DNA of 35,313 nucleotides from Oscillospiraceae bacterium (GCA_902789745.1 CADAPH010000028.1:1-35313), one strand, 5' to 3'. Positions 15,310 through 23,587 are shown, counted from the stretch's first letter. Program-made: numbers and translations. Notes: a model not told the origin generated them from the sequence alone.

Positions 15310-16356
15310 GCGTCCTTCGCCTCCTTCCCGTTCTTTTTGCTGAGTTTCTCGCGCAGCTCCTCGCGCCAGATCTTCAGCGTGGGATTGTTGGTGGTCAGCA
15401 TCACGACGATCAGGACGATCGCGTAGATGAGCATGCGGTAGCTGGCAAAGCCGCGCAGGGCCTCGGGCAGGATGTAGAGGATGACGGTGGCGATGATGGA
15501 GCCCCAGATATTGCCGAGGCCGCCCAGCACCACGAACACCAGCACGAGGATCGAGGTGTTGAAGTCGAACTTCGTCGCGGCGAGGTTGGAGTAGTTCAGG
15601 CCGAAGAGCGCGCCCGCCGCGCCCGCGAGGGCCGCGCTGGTCACGAAGGCCATCATCTTGTACTTGGTCACGGGGATACCCACGGCCTCGGCCGCGATGC
15701 GGTTGTCGCGCACGGCCATGATCGCGCGGCCGTGGCGGCTGCGGATCAGGTTCTGGACGATGACGAGGGTGATCATGATGAGGGGTGCCGGTGGCGCCCT
15801 GGGCGCCCTTGATGATGACGCGCCCGCCCTCCAGAAGGTTCAGGTCGGCGGCGGTCTTGCTGCCGGAGGCGTTGAAGATGATGTGCAGGCCGTCCGCGTC
15901 CACGCCCACCAGCAGGCAGGTGATGAGCTCCTTGATGATCTCGCCGAAGGCCAGCGTCACGATGGCGAGGTAGTCGCCCGTGAGCCGCAGCACCGGAATG
16001 CCGATCAGAAAGCCGATGACGGCGGCGAAGAAGGCGCCCACGATCATCGCCAGCGCCAGGCGCACCGGTGCGGAGGGGATCACGCTCATGAGGCTCATGG
16101 CGGTGATGACGCCGGAGAAGGCGCCGACGCTCATGAAGCCCGCGTGACCGAGACTCAGGTCGCCCAGGATGCCCACCGTGAGGTTTAAGGACACCGCCAT
16201 GACGATGTAGCAGCAGATCGGCACCAGCAGGCCGGTCTGCGAGCGGTTGAGCCCGCCGTTTGCCTTGAGGATGGAGATGACGATAAAGGCGATGATCACG
16301 CCCAGATAGGTCAGAAGATCGCTCTTCGCGTCTTTAAAATACTTTTTCGCGTTCAT
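15306..16356 (-). pseudogene. livM: livM, branched-chain amino-acid permease, frameshifted
   Basis: The first 192 residues are normal LivM (for example SLNLTVGILGDLSLGHAGF and LTGDYLAIVTLAFGEI) up to GAQGATGTP near 15781. The frame then turns into arginine/histidine-rich nonsense. A second frame, 15306 to about 15785, carries the rest: LVIVQNLIRSRHGRAI, VRDNRIAAEAVGI and VFVVLGGLGNIWGS. Related LivM proteins have roughly ten more residues and a membrane-helix start at this point, so a small out-of-frame deletion fits better than a one-base slip. If real, no full permease is made and the transporter should be inactive. A sequencing or assembly error in G+C-rich DNA is the main alternative. Confidence 0.75.
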
Positions 16357-16368
16357 TTCGGCACCTCC

Positions 16369-17247
16369 TCAGACCTTCTCCTGCGTGTGCTTGCCCAGCA
16401 GGCCCGCCGGGCGCACCAGCAGGATGATGATCAGCACCGCGAAGACGATGGAGTTGGAGAGCTGGGTGGAGATGTAGGCCCGCGCCAGGGCCTCGATCAC
16501 GCCCAGCAGGATGCCGCCGAGGAAGGCGCCGGGGATGGAGCCGATCCCGCCGAACACCGCCGCCGTGAAGGCCTTGATGCCGGGCATGGAGCCGGTCGTC
16601 GGCATGAGGGCCGGGGAGAAGGAGCACAGCAGCGCCCCCGCGATGGCCGCCAGGGCCGAGCCGATGGCGAAGGTGAGGGAGATGGTGCGGTTGACGTTGA
16701 TGCCCATGAGCTGGGCCGCGCCCTTATCCTCGGAGCAGGCGCGCATGGCCTTGCCCATCTTTGTGCGGCTGGTGAAGAGCGTCAGCGCCACCATGATGAC
16801 GATGCAGCAGGCCACCGTCAGGATGGAGACGTAGGAGATGGACAGCTGCCCGTCGAAGAGCTGGAGCGTGCCGCTGACCACGGGGGTATAGGCCTTGGGG
16901 TTTGCGCCCCAGATCAGCAGCGCCAGATTCTGCAGCAGGTAGCTCACGCCGATGGCGGTGATGAGCACGGCGAGGCTGGGGGCGTTGCGCAGCGGGCGGT
17001 AGGCCAGGGCCTCGATCGTGATGCCGAGAACCGTACATACCGCCATCGCGACCAGCACGGACGCGAGCGCGGACAGCCCCAGGTTCGACGCGGCGAGGTA
17101 GGAGACATAGCCGCCGACCATGATGACGTCGCCGTGGGCAAAGTTCAGCATCTTGGCGATACCGTAGACCATGGTATAGCCCAGGGCGATGATCGCGTAG
17201 ATGCTGCCCAGGGAGATACCGCTGACCAGGTAGGCAAGAAATTTCAT
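16369..17247 (-). CDS. livH: LivH, branched-chain amino-acid permease
   Basis: Integral membrane permease that pairs with LivM. The 292-aa product is almost all hydrophobic helices, with LivH features GSIYAIIALGYTMVYGIAKM, NFAHGDVIMVGGY near residues 35-47, MRACSEDKGAAQLMGI in the cytoplasmic loop that contacts the ATPase, and FTAAVFGGIGSIPGAFLGG. The start at 17247 is preferred over a GTG at 17256, because AGAGG lies 6-7 bases before the ATG. livM begins 12 bases after its stop with a GAGGAGG ribosome site. Confidence 0.93.
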   Translation of the reverse strand: MKFLAYLVSGISLGSIYAIIALGYTMVYGIAKMLNFAHGDVIMVGGYVSYLAASNLGLSALASVLVAMAVCTVLGITIEALAYRPLRNAPSLAVLITAIGVSYLLQNLALLIWGANPKAYTPVVSGTLQLFDGQLSISYVSILTVACCIVIMVALTLFTSRTKMGKAMRACSEDKGAAQLMGINVNRTISLTFAIGSALAAIAGALLCSFSPALMPTTGSMPGIKAFTAAVFGGIGSIPGAFLGGILLGVIEALARAYISTQLSNSIVFAVLIIILLVRPAGLLGKHTQEKV

Positions 17248-17335
17248 AGCTTGCACCTCTTTACTGTTTTTGCTTCAAAAAGCAGCGCGAAACGTCATTT
17301 TTTGCGCTCCTTTACGAGGCAAAAAATACGGCTTT

Positions 17336-17366
17336 GGCTGCCGGGGACAAAATGCCCCCGGCAGCC
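17336..17366 (-). terminator. hairpin between livJ and livH
   Basis: Arms GGCTGCCGGGG (17336-17346) and CCCCGGCAGCC (17356-17366) are perfect. A T-run follows about 9 bases beyond on the minus strand. It probably ends part of the transcription after livJ, giving more binding protein than permease. Confidence 0.7.
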
Positions 17367-17389
17367 GAAATAAACTTGTGAAAAAGATC

Positions 17390-18532
17390 TTAGAACTCGG
17401 GGGTGACGTAGACGCCGTCCTTGATGACGACGGCCATGGGGGCCTTGGAGACCTCGCCGGAGGCGGCCCAGGTCATGCCCTGGCCGGTGACGCCGTCGAC
17501 GGAGATGGTCGGGAACACGGCGATCAGGGCCTCGCAGATATCGGCGGCGCTCATATCGCTGGTGCAGCCGGCGGCCTGCAGGGCGGCCTTGAGGATGTAG
17601 GCGGCGTCGTAGCCGTCAGCGGCGAACTGGTTCGGGGTCTCGTTGAAGCGCTTCTGGTACTCGGCGACGAAGGCCTGGGTACGGGCGTCGTCCGCGTCGG
17701 CGGAGAACGGGGTCAGGAGGAACACGCCCTCGGCGAGCTTGGTGTCGAAGCCCTCGACGGTCAGGATGCCGTCCATGCCGTCAACGCCGAAGAACTTGGG
17801 GGCGTAGCCCATCTGGTTGGCCTGCTGGAGGATGACGGAAGCGGGGGTGTAGTAGATGGGCAGGAAGATCAGGTCGGCGCCGGCGCCCTGGGCGGCGGTC
17901 AGCTGGACGTTGAAGTCGGTGGAGGTGGCGTCGGTGAAGGTGCCTTCATAGACGACGGAGACGCCCTTGTCGGCGGCTTCCTTCACGAAGGTGTCGCGGA
18001 TGCCCTGGGAGTAAGCGTCGTCATTGCGGTAGATGACGGCGACCTTCGCGTCGGCGAAGTGCTCGGCGAAGTAGTCAGCGGAGGCAATGCCCTGGTTGGG
18101 GTCGGTGAAGCAGACCTGGAAGGCGTTGTCCTTGTCGGCGATCAGGTCGACGGAGGAGCCGGACGGGGTGAGCATGAAGGTACGCTCATCAAAGGCCTGG
18201 GCGGAGACGGTGATGCCGGAGCCGGAGGTGACGGTGCCGGCCATGACCTGCATGCCCCAGTCCATCAGGGCATTGTAGGCGTTGATGGCCTTGTCGCCGG
18301 AGTCGGCCTCGTCGTCCTGGGACATGAACTCGAACTTGAAGCCGTCGTCCATGGCGTTGATCTCATCGACCGCGATCTGGATGCCGTTCATGACGGAGAT
18401 GCCGTAGATGGCGGCGCCGCCGGTCAGAGGGCCGCTGGAGCCGAGCTTGAAGGTCTCGTCGGCGAAGGCCGCGGGGGCGGCCAGAGCGAAGACCATTGCC
18501 AGAGCCAGGATCAGTACAAGTGCTTTCTTCAT
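17390..18532 (-). CDS. livJ: LivJ-type periplasmic-binding protein for branched-chain amino acids
   Basis: Extracellular receptor that delivers Leu/Ile/Val or related amino acids to LivHMGF. The 380-aa protein has a signal peptide (KKALVLILALAMVFALAAPA, cleavage after AFA) and the type I periplasmic-binding fold: FKLGSSGPLTGGAAIYG, then NGIQIAVDEINAMDDGF, AVIYRNDDAYSQGI and FAADGYDAAYILKAA. There is no lipobox cysteine, which is unusual for a Gram-positive solute receptor, so it may be held by LivHM or released. AAAGGAG lies 9 bases before the ATG. It is the first gene of the liv operon, with a hairpin between it and livH. Confidence 0.9.
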   Translation of the reverse strand: MKKALVLILALAMVFALAAPAAFADETFKLGSSGPLTGGAAIYGISVMNGIQIAVDEINAMDDGFKFEFMSQDDEADSGDKAINAYNALMDWGMQVMAGTVTSGSGITVSAQAFDERTFMLTPSGSSVDLIADKDNAFQVCFTDPNQGIASADYFAEHFADAKVAVIYRNDDAYSQGIRDTFVKEAADKGVSVVYEGTFTDATSTDFNVQLTAAQGAGADLIFLPIYYTPASVILQQANQMGYAPKFFGVDGMDGILTVEGFDTKLAEGVFLLTPFSADADDARTQAFVAEYQKRFNETPNQFAADGYDAAYILKAALQAAGCTSDMSAADICEALIAVFPTISVDGVTGQGMTWAASGEVSKAPMAVVIKDGVYVTPEF

Positions 18533-18580
18533 TTTGGTTTCTCCTTTACCTAAAAATTTTTGGACATATCATATATACAA

Positions 18581-18615
18581 AGATCGGCCCCGACCAAAAC
18601 GATCGGAGCCGATCT
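18581..18615 (-). terminator. terminator of the small membrane protein gene
   Basis: AGATCGGCCCCGAC and GATCGGAGCCGATCT form a long G-U tolerant stem 10 bases past the 81-aa gene's stop on the minus strand, followed by TTTG. It separates that gene from livJ. Confidence 0.65.
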
Positions 18616-18625
18616 GAGTATCAAA

Positions 18626-18871
18626 TCAGGCCGCGAGGGGTTTTGATCGTTTCGCTGCGGGCGCTTTGATCAGTACGCGCAGGAACAAGACGAATACGGG
18701 AAGCGCGAACACCAGCGCCACGATATCGGCGGAAACAAAAATTGACACTGCGATCACAGTGTCAATGAGAAGAAGCAGGGCGGCAAAGAAAGCAGCGCAT
18801 GCGGAAGCGGACTCAAACGCCTGCTCGCCTGAGTCTTCGGTGTTGAAGCGTCTGCCAAAACAACCGAACAT
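18626..18871 (-). CDS. small two-helix membrane protein, 81 aa, unknown function
   Basis: After a short polar N terminus, residues about 25-50 and 51-70 form two hydrophobic helices (AFFAALLLLIDTVIAVSIFV and IVALVFALPVFVLFLRVLI), ending in a basic tail KAPAAKRSKPLAA. The family is not recognised. It has a very good ribosome site (AAGGAGA, 7 bases spacing), its own TTGACA/TAAAGT promoter and its own terminator, so it is a real, separately expressed gene between the liv operon and the divergent dehydrogenase gene. Confidence 0.65.
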   Translation of the reverse strand: MFGCFGRRFNTEDSGEQAFESASACAAFFAALLLLIDTVIAVSIFVSADIVALVFALPVFVLFLRVLIKAPAAKRSKPLAA

Positions 18872-18902
18872 CGCCGCGTCTCCTTCCTTTGAAAGTGCCT
18901 AC

Positions 18903-18931
18903 ACTTTAGCACGGCAAATCGAGGCTGTCAA
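18903..18931 (-). promoter_or_regulatory. sigma-A promoter for the small membrane protein gene
   Basis: On the minus strand TTGACA (18926-18931) and TAAAGT (18903-18908) are 17 bp apart, starting transcription about 25 bases before the ATG at 18871. Confidence 0.7.
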
Positions 18932-19036
18932 GCGGCGGACACTATTTTTTATCAATCTGTCAACTTTTCGGCGGCGCGGGGATTTCGCTTGTGAAATTTG
19001 ACAGGAAACGCCGCTTTTGTTTTCACGTTTCGTCAC

Positions 19037-19065
19037 TTGTAAGAGGGGGAAGGATATGGTAGACT
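19037..19065 (+). promoter_or_regulatory. possible promoter for the glycerol-1-phosphate dehydrogenase gene
   Basis: TTGTAA (19037-19042) and TAGACT (19060-19065) are 17 bp apart, each matching four of six consensus bases. The gene starts about 50 bases downstream. Confidence 0.45.
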
Positions 19066-19121
19066 AAAAGAAGTAAGCAGCCTGTACCATTTTATCATAT
19101 ACACAACGGAGGTAATGCCCT

Positions 19122-20360
19122 ATGATTATGAACTGCGAGCAGTACACCGGCAAATGCGTCTGCGGACGCGAGCATACCCTGGAGACCCGCAAGGTCGTGG
19201 TCGCCGAGAAGGCGCTGGAGAACTTTGAGGAGTACATGCAGGAGCTGGGCCTGACCGGGCGGCGCACCGTGGTCTACGATGAGATCACCTGGAAGCTGAC
19301 CGAGGGCAAGCACGTCAAGGCCGACCAGAACATCATTCTCGATCCCAAGGGACTGCGCGCCGAGGACGTGCTCATCGAGAACATGATGAAGGATCTCGAC
19401 CGTCCCGAGGTGATCGTCGCCGTCGGCGCGGGCACCATCATGGACTTCGGCCGCTATCCCGCCTACAAGCTGGGCATCCCCTTCGTCGCGATCCCGACCC
19501 TGGCCTCCTCCGACGGCTTTACGGCCAACATCTGCTCCGCGATCATCGACGGGCAGAAGAAATCCACCCCGATGTGCGCCCCCGTCCTGGTCGTGGCCGA
19601 CCTCGACATCATCAGCGGCGCCCCCGCGAGACTCATCGCCAGCGGCATCAACGACATCCTGGCCAAGTACACCTCCCTGGCCGACTGGCGCATCTCCCAC
19701 CTGGTCGACGGCGAGTACTACTGCCCGATGGTCGCCGACCTTGCCGAGCATGCGCTGAAGCTCATGCGCGACGCCGCCGACAAGTACGCCGCCACCGGCG
19801 TCGCCGACCACGAGGCCATGACCATGGCCCAGATGGAGAGCGGCCTGACCATGCAGCTCATGGACAATTCCCGCGCCGCCTCCGGCGCCGAGCACCTGAT
19901 GGCCCATCTGGTGGAGATGAAGCCGCCGCGCTTTGAAAACGCCGAGGGCATCCACGGCGAGTGCGTGGGCGTCGGCACCTTCCAGTGCATCCGCGAGTAC
20001 CACAAGCTGGCCTCGATGAAGCCCAAGGCCAAACCCTTCGTCCCGCTGACCGAGGAGTGGGTCCTCGAGAAGTTCGGCGAGCGCCTCGCCCCCGGCATCA
20101 TGAAGGAGAACGAGCACGACGTCCTCGGCACCTTCCCCTCCCAGAACATCGTCGACCACTGGGATGAGATCAAGGCCATGCTGGACGCCCTGCCCTCGGT
20201 GGAGGAGATGGACAAGCTCTACTCCGAATGCGGCTGCAAGTACCTGCCCGAGCATATCGGCATCGACCCGTCCCTCGCCGATGAGATGCTGGATATCTCC
20301 GCCGCCATCCGCAACCGCAACACGCTGGTCAGGATGAAGAGAGTGCTCGATTTCGAGTAA
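19122..20360 (+). CDS. sn-glycerol-1-phosphate dehydrogenase (AraM/EgsA type)
   Basis: The protein belongs to the iron-type alcohol dehydrogenase superfamily, glycerol-1-phosphate dehydrogenase branch, which reduces dihydroxyacetone phosphate with NAD(P)H. Visible are the nucleotide-binding VIVAVGAGTIMDFGRY, the family segment PFVAIPTLASSDGFTAN, LIASGINDILAKYTSL with the first metal Asp, and metal histidines in GAEHLMAHL and GIHGECVGVGT. The 412 residues are within range. In B. subtilis AraM makes glycerol-1-phosphate for an archaeal-type ether lipid; whether that holds here is unknown, since no PcrB-like partner is in the window. GGAGG lies 9 bases before the first ATG. A hairpin terminator follows, so it is transcribed alone. 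Confidence 0.85.
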   Translation: MIMNCEQYTGKCVCGREHTLETRKVVVAEKALENFEEYMQELGLTGRRTVVYDEITWKLTEGKHVKADQNIILDPKGLRAEDVLIENMMKDLDRPEVIVAVGAGTIMDFGRYPAYKLGIPFVAIPTLASSDGFTANICSAIIDGQKKSTPMCAPVLVVADLDIISGAPARLIASGINDILAKYTSLADWRISHLVDGEYYCPMVADLAEHALKLMRDAADKYAATGVADHEAMTMAQMESGLTMQLMDNSRAASGAEHLMAHLVEMKPPRFENAEGIHGECVGVGTFQCIREYHKLASMKPKAKPFVPLTEEWVLEKFGERLAPGIMKENEHDVLGTFPSQNIVDHWDEIKAMLDALPSVEEMDKLYSECGCKYLPEHIGIDPSLADEMLDISAAIRNRNTLVRMKRVLDFE

Positions 20361-20381
20361 AAAAGAAGCATAGAGAGAACG

Positions 20382-20424
20382 ATACCCCGCAGAGGCCGGT
20401 GAAAATCGGTCCCCTGCGGGGTAT
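20382..20424 (+). terminator. terminator after the dehydrogenase gene
   Basis: Perfect 11-bp arms ATACCCCGCAG (20382-20392) and CTGCGGGGTAT (20414-20424), with a smaller ACCGATTTTC-type stem inside, end 21 bases after the stop codon. Confidence 0.8.
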
Positions 20425-20442
20425 TTGCGACCCTTCCTTATT

Positions 20443-20465
20443 GGCCCCCTTGCCTAAAGGGGGGG
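20443..20465. repeat. dispersed CCCCCTTGCCTAAAGGGGG repeat, left copy
   Basis: A G/C-rich hairpin-forming unit (CCCCCTT and AAGGGGG around GCCTA). An inverted near-identical copy lies at 23027-23049, so the pair brackets the citC-citXG operon. A relative (CTCCCCCTTTGGGGGAG) is at about 30,876. Such units are probably dispersed terminator-like repeats. Confidence 0.6.
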
Positions 20466-20477
20466 CAAAGCGGCCGC

Positions 20478-21518
20478 TCAATAGTGCACGACGTTTCCCG
20501 CGCCGCGGATACGCTCGAGCACCGGCGCGGCCTCGGGGCTCTCGAACCACGCGGCGGTGGTGGGCGGGACGAGGCGGCGGAAGGTCTCCATGTCCCCCTC
20601 CTGCAGGGCTTTGCGCACCGTGGAGGCGCTGATGACCTGCCCGTCCACGGCTTTTCGCGGAATCACGCGGCATTCGATCCCGGCCTTCGGCAGCTCAATT
20701 TCCATAATTTGGTTATACAGCCCCGTGACCTGGCTGGTCGGCTCCTCCCCGACGAAGCGTGCCGTCACGTTCAGGGCGGCGGCGATCTTCTTGAAGATCT
20801 CCAGGTCGAGGCGCGCGTGGCCCTCGATGACCGCGGCCTCGTCCTTGAGGAAGTAGCTGGGGAAGGTGGCGGAGCTGATGATATACGGCCCGCTGTCGTG
20901 CAGGACGACGTTAGGCAGATGCGCCGTCCCCTCCTGAATCAGCTTCTTCCGCACGGCGAAGGGGACGAGGCTTGCGTCCTCGCTGACCACAAAGAGGTGG
21001 AGCGTGTCGCAGGCCGCAGCCGCCGTCTCCGCGAGATACTGGTGGCCGAGGGTGAAGGGGTTTGCGTTCATGACGAGGGCGGCGGACTTCCCCTCCGTCT
21101 TCGTCTTCGCCAGCCTCTTCAGATACGACGCAAAGCCGTCCTTCCGGTTTTCCATGAAGACCAGGGTGCCATCCACCCGGGCGATCTCATAGAAGCCGAG
21201 GTCGCCGAAGAATTTGGCTGAGTTGACCTTGGTGTACAGGAAGAGCTGATAGTTGCCGCGCTCATGCTGCACCTCGATGAGATGGGTGATGACCTGGTTC
21301 AAAAGCCCCTCGCCCTGGTGCTCCCGGCTCACGGCGAAGCAGCGCAGGGTGTTGCCGAAGCAGGAGCCGGTGGCGATGACGCGATAGTCCTCGTCATACA
21401 TCGCGGCGACGTAATCGAGATTTCCGTCGCGCTGAATGCCCTCCTGCTCCAGCAGGGCGTCCACCTGCCTGAGGGAGCGCTGATCGCTCGGCGAGACGCG
21501 CGAGATGGTGTATGCCAT
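20478..21518 (-). CDS. citC: [citrate (pro-3S)-lyase] ligase
   Basis: CitC acetylates the thiol of the citrate-lyase prosthetic group using acetate and ATP, switching on the lyase. The 346-aa protein has an N-terminal GNAT-like region (FAVSREHQGEGLLNQVI, LYTKVNSAKFFGDLGFYEIA) and a C-terminal nucleotidyltransferase domain with NANPFTLGHQYL (HxGH-type) and ISASTVRKAL. This two-domain layout is typical of CitC. It starts 16 bases after the citXG stop, so the two are one operon. The lyase subunits citD, citE and citF are not in the window. Confidence 0.9.
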   Translation of the reverse strand: MAYTISRVSPSDQRSLRQVDALLEQEGIQRDGNLDYVAAMYDEDYRVIATGSCFGNTLRCFAVSREHQGEGLLNQVITHLIEVQHERGNYQLFLYTKVNSAKFFGDLGFYEIARVDGTLVFMENRKDGFASYLKRLAKTKTEGKSAALVMNANPFTLGHQYLAETAAAACDTLHLFVVSEDASLVPFAVRKKLIQEGTAHLPNVVLHDSGPYIISSATFPSYFLKDEAAVIEGHARLDLEIFKKIAAALNVTARFVGEEPTSQVTGLYNQIMEIELPKAGIECRVIPRKAVDGQVISASTVRKALQEGDMETFRRLVPPTTAAWFESPEAAPVLERIRGAGNVVHY

Positions 21519-21534
21519 GGATGTGTCCTCCGTT

Positions 21535-22884
21535 TCAGAAAGAATCCGGCGTTTTGTCCCCTGTTTTCAAAAACCACAGCAGCCAGCACAGGCCCAGCAG
21601 GTCGGCGCTGCCGCCGGGGGAGAGGTTTTCCGCGATGTAGTCCCGATCCAGCGCCTCGATCGCCGCGCGGTCGGGGTAAGGCGCAGCGGCCAGAAGCGCT
21701 TGCAGCTCCTTCTGCTTTTCCGCCGCCTTCTCAAAGCCCCCGCGGGCGATCATATTGGTGTCCGGGGTGTGGGCCAGCAGGTGCAGCAGGGCGGCGGCCC
21801 CGGCCTCGTCCTTTGTCTTCCCCATGGCAAGGCCGTTTTCGAGGATCGGCAGACCGTATGCCGGCACGCTCGGGAAGCCCGCGGCGGCCTGACCCCTGAC
21901 GCCGGTCACGCCGTATCGGCGGTAGAAGCGCTCCCCGGCCGTCTGCGCGGTTTCGGCGGCTTCCAGCTCCTTTTCCACGCCCCTGGTCATGGCGGCGACC
22001 TCCGCAAGCAGGGTCTCCGGCTCTGTCCAGCGCCCCCGGTCAAGGCGTCCAAGCGCGCCGCAGAGCAGGCCCAGCGTGAAGATCGCGCCCTTGTGGGTGT
22101 TGACGCCGCCGGTTGCCTTCCGCATCCCGGCCTCGGCCAGCTTTCCCGGAAAGCGCAGGGCGGCGAAGGTCTCCGGCGCGGGCCTGTCCGCGGTCTCCCT
22201 GCCGGTCTTCACGCAGGCTTCAAAATAGGGGTACAGCGACGCGGCGCTTGCAAGGAAGCTGTATATGTCCATGTCCCGGTGGCTCCCGCAGTTGAGACGG
22301 TCGACCAGCCCAGGCTTGGGCGTCACCGCCACCTCATACAAAAGCGCCCGCACGGCGTATGCGGCGGCGTCCTCCGCGTCCTTTCGGTCGACGGCGGCGC
22401 GCAGGATCTCCCGCGTCTTCGCCTGCAGCTCCGGCACCGAATGGGTGCGGCTCCGGGCGCAGTCTCTGGCGGGCTTTCCGCAGATCAGGCACAGCCGCGG
22501 CGTCGGGCGCTCCAGCTTTTCCCCGTCCGGGGTGAGCACATCGAGATCGAAGAGGCGCCCCAATTCGCTGTGCTCCTCGATCTCACAGCACAGGCGCTTG
22601 AGGACTCCGGCCTCCGCGTTCACGACATACAGCCCCTCACAGCCGGTGTCGGCGTCCAGTTCCTCGCAGCGGACCGGCGGGGTGCCCGCTCTCTGCAGTT
22701 CTCCCAGCAGCGCATCCCGGCCCATTTGAAATCCGCGGCGGATCAGGGGGCTGTTCTTGACCGGCCCCGCGATATTCATGGTGAAGGATATCAGCGGCAG
22801 GCGGTACTGCTCCAACAGCTCCCTCTGCCTTTGCGCGCGCTGTTCGCGGGCGAGAAGCATCTGCGCAAGCTGAACCTCGGGCAT
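21535..22884 (-). CDS. citXG: CitXG fusion: apo-citrate lyase phosphoribosyl-dephospho-CoA transferase / triphosphoribosyl-dephospho-CoA synthase
   Basis: CitG makes the 2'-(5''-triphosphoribosyl)-3'-dephospho-CoA precursor and CitX attaches it to the acyl carrier subunit CitD. The N-terminal ~165 residues are CitX-like (AREQRAQRQRELLEQYRLP, SFTMNIAGPVKNSPLIRRGF, CLICGKPARDCARSRTH). The C-terminal ~280 residues are CitG-like (LLYEVAVTPKPGLVDRLNCG, SHRDMDIYSF, GVNTHKGAIFTLGLL, SPGGSADLLGL). The fused form is known from other bacteria. The start at 22884 is chosen because AAAGGAG lies 8 bases upstream; an ATG 12 codons earlier overlaps a dispersed repeat. citC follows. Confidence 0.9.
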   Translation of the reverse strand: MPEVQLAQMLLAREQRAQRQRELLEQYRLPLISFTMNIAGPVKNSPLIRRGFQMGRDALLGELQRAGTPPVRCEELDADTGCEGLYVVNAEAGVLKRLCCEIEEHSELGRLFDLDVLTPDGEKLERPTPRLCLICGKPARDCARSRTHSVPELQAKTREILRAAVDRKDAEDAAAYAVRALLYEVAVTPKPGLVDRLNCGSHRDMDIYSFLASAASLYPYFEACVKTGRETADRPAPETFAALRFPGKLAEAGMRKATGGVNTHKGAIFTLGLLCGALGRLDRGRWTEPETLLAEVAAMTRGVEKELEAAETAQTAGERFYRRYGVTGVRGQAAAGFPSVPAYGLPILENGLAMGKTKDEAGAAALLHLLAHTPDTNMIARGGFEKAAEKQKELQALLAAAPYPDRAAIEALDRDYIAENLSPGGSADLLGLCWLLWFLKTGDKTPDSF

Positions 22885-22915
22885 AGACAAGGCTCCTTTC
22901 TTTTCGTCAATGCGT

Positions 22916-23012
22916 GTCATCTCGACCGAACGAAGTGAGCGGAGAGATCTGTTTTCCTGCAGCTTCTTGCTTTTCAGATTTCTCGACTGCGCTTCGCTCC
23001 GCTCGAAATGAC
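22916..23012. repeat. dispersed palindromic element with GTCATYTCGA ends
   Basis: Inverted arms 22916-22950 (GTCATCTCGACCGAACGAAG...) and 22976-23012 (...CGCTCGAAATGAC) surround a 25-base centre. This is the kind of 100-bp palindrome that is scattered in many copies over clostridial gut genomes. It sits between mscL and citXG. Confidence 0.65.
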
Positions 23013-23026
23013 ATGTTTTAGACCTA

Positions 23027-23085
23027 CCCCCCTTTAGGCAAGGGGGGCCTTTTAAAGTTGCGCCCCTGTTGGTTGGACAGGGGCG
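23027..23085. repeat. right copy of the CCCCCTTTAGGCAAGGGGG repeat and an adjacent hairpin
   Basis: 23027-23049 is the inverted partner of 20443-20465. Next to it, CGCCCCTGT (23061-23069) and ACAGGGGCG (23077-23085) make a perfect 9-bp stem followed by TTTTT on the plus strand. Both lie within 80 bases after the mscL stop and probably end mscL transcription. Confidence 0.6.
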
Positions 23086-23105
23086 TTTTTGCGGGAGTCT
23101 TATGT

Positions 23106-23561
23106 TCAGGCGCTCTTGTTTTGCTTCTTCAGCTCGTCCAGGATCTCACCCAGCAGCTCCTCGGTGGTGGGCTTGGGGGGCTCCTCCGCGGCGGCCGCGG
23201 CTTCCTCTTCCTGTTTTTTCTTGAGCACCTTCTCAGCCATCGCCTTGGCCTTGTTCATGGCCTTGATGACGGAGAAGAGCACCAGGGCGATGACCAGGAA
23301 GTTGATGACCGCGCCGATGAAGGTGCCGAGGCCGAGGACGATGGGCTCGACGCCGGCAGCGGGGTCGCCCGCGCGCAGGGTGATGTTCAGGGCGTCCGTG
23401 TTCGGGGACTGAAACAGCACGGCCAGCAGCGGGGTCACGACGTTTGCCACCAGGGAGCTGGTGATCGCGCCGAAGGCGCCGCCGACGATGACGCCGACCG
23501 CCATGTCCATCACATTGCCGCGGGAGATGAATTCCTTGAACTCATCGAAAAACTTTTTCAT
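23106..23561 (-). CDS. mscL: MscL large-conductance mechanosensitive channel
   Basis: MscL opens under membrane tension to release solutes during osmotic down-shock. The 151-aa protein starts with the N-terminal amphipathic helix KKFFDEFKEFISRGNVMDMA, then TM1 VGVIVGGAFGAITSSLVANV, a periplasmic loop, TM2 FIGAVINFLVIALVLFSVIK and a charged, Ala/Glu-rich cytoplasmic helix ending LLGEILDELKKQ. The start at 23561 is chosen from the family N terminus and an AAGGAAAGGG ribosome region. A longer frame upstream runs into a repeat. Length is normal. Confidence 0.93.
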   Translation of the reverse strand: MKKFFDEFKEFISRGNVMDMAVGVIVGGAFGAITSSLVANVVTPLLAVLFQSPNTDALNITLRAGDPAAGVEPIVLGLGTFIGAVINFLVIALVLFSVIKAMNKAKAMAEKVLKKKQEEEAAAAAEEPPKPTTEELLGEILDELKKQNKSA

Positions 23562-23587
23562 GATACCAACCCTTTCCTTAAATATTA

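Noticed and set aside
14395..16356. A single 653-codon frame suggesting a LivM-LivG fusion
   Set aside because: The middle part (about 15780 to 15310) is Arg/His/Pro-rich nonsense while another frame holds the true LivM end. It is an artefact of the livM frameshift reading into livG.
17270..18553. 427-codon plus-strand frame
   Set aside because: Gly/Val/Asp-rich shadow of livJ on the opposite strand.
19095..20255. 386-codon minus-strand frame
   Set aside because: Antisense shadow of the glycerol-1-phosphate dehydrogenase gene, whose motifs are clear on the plus strand.
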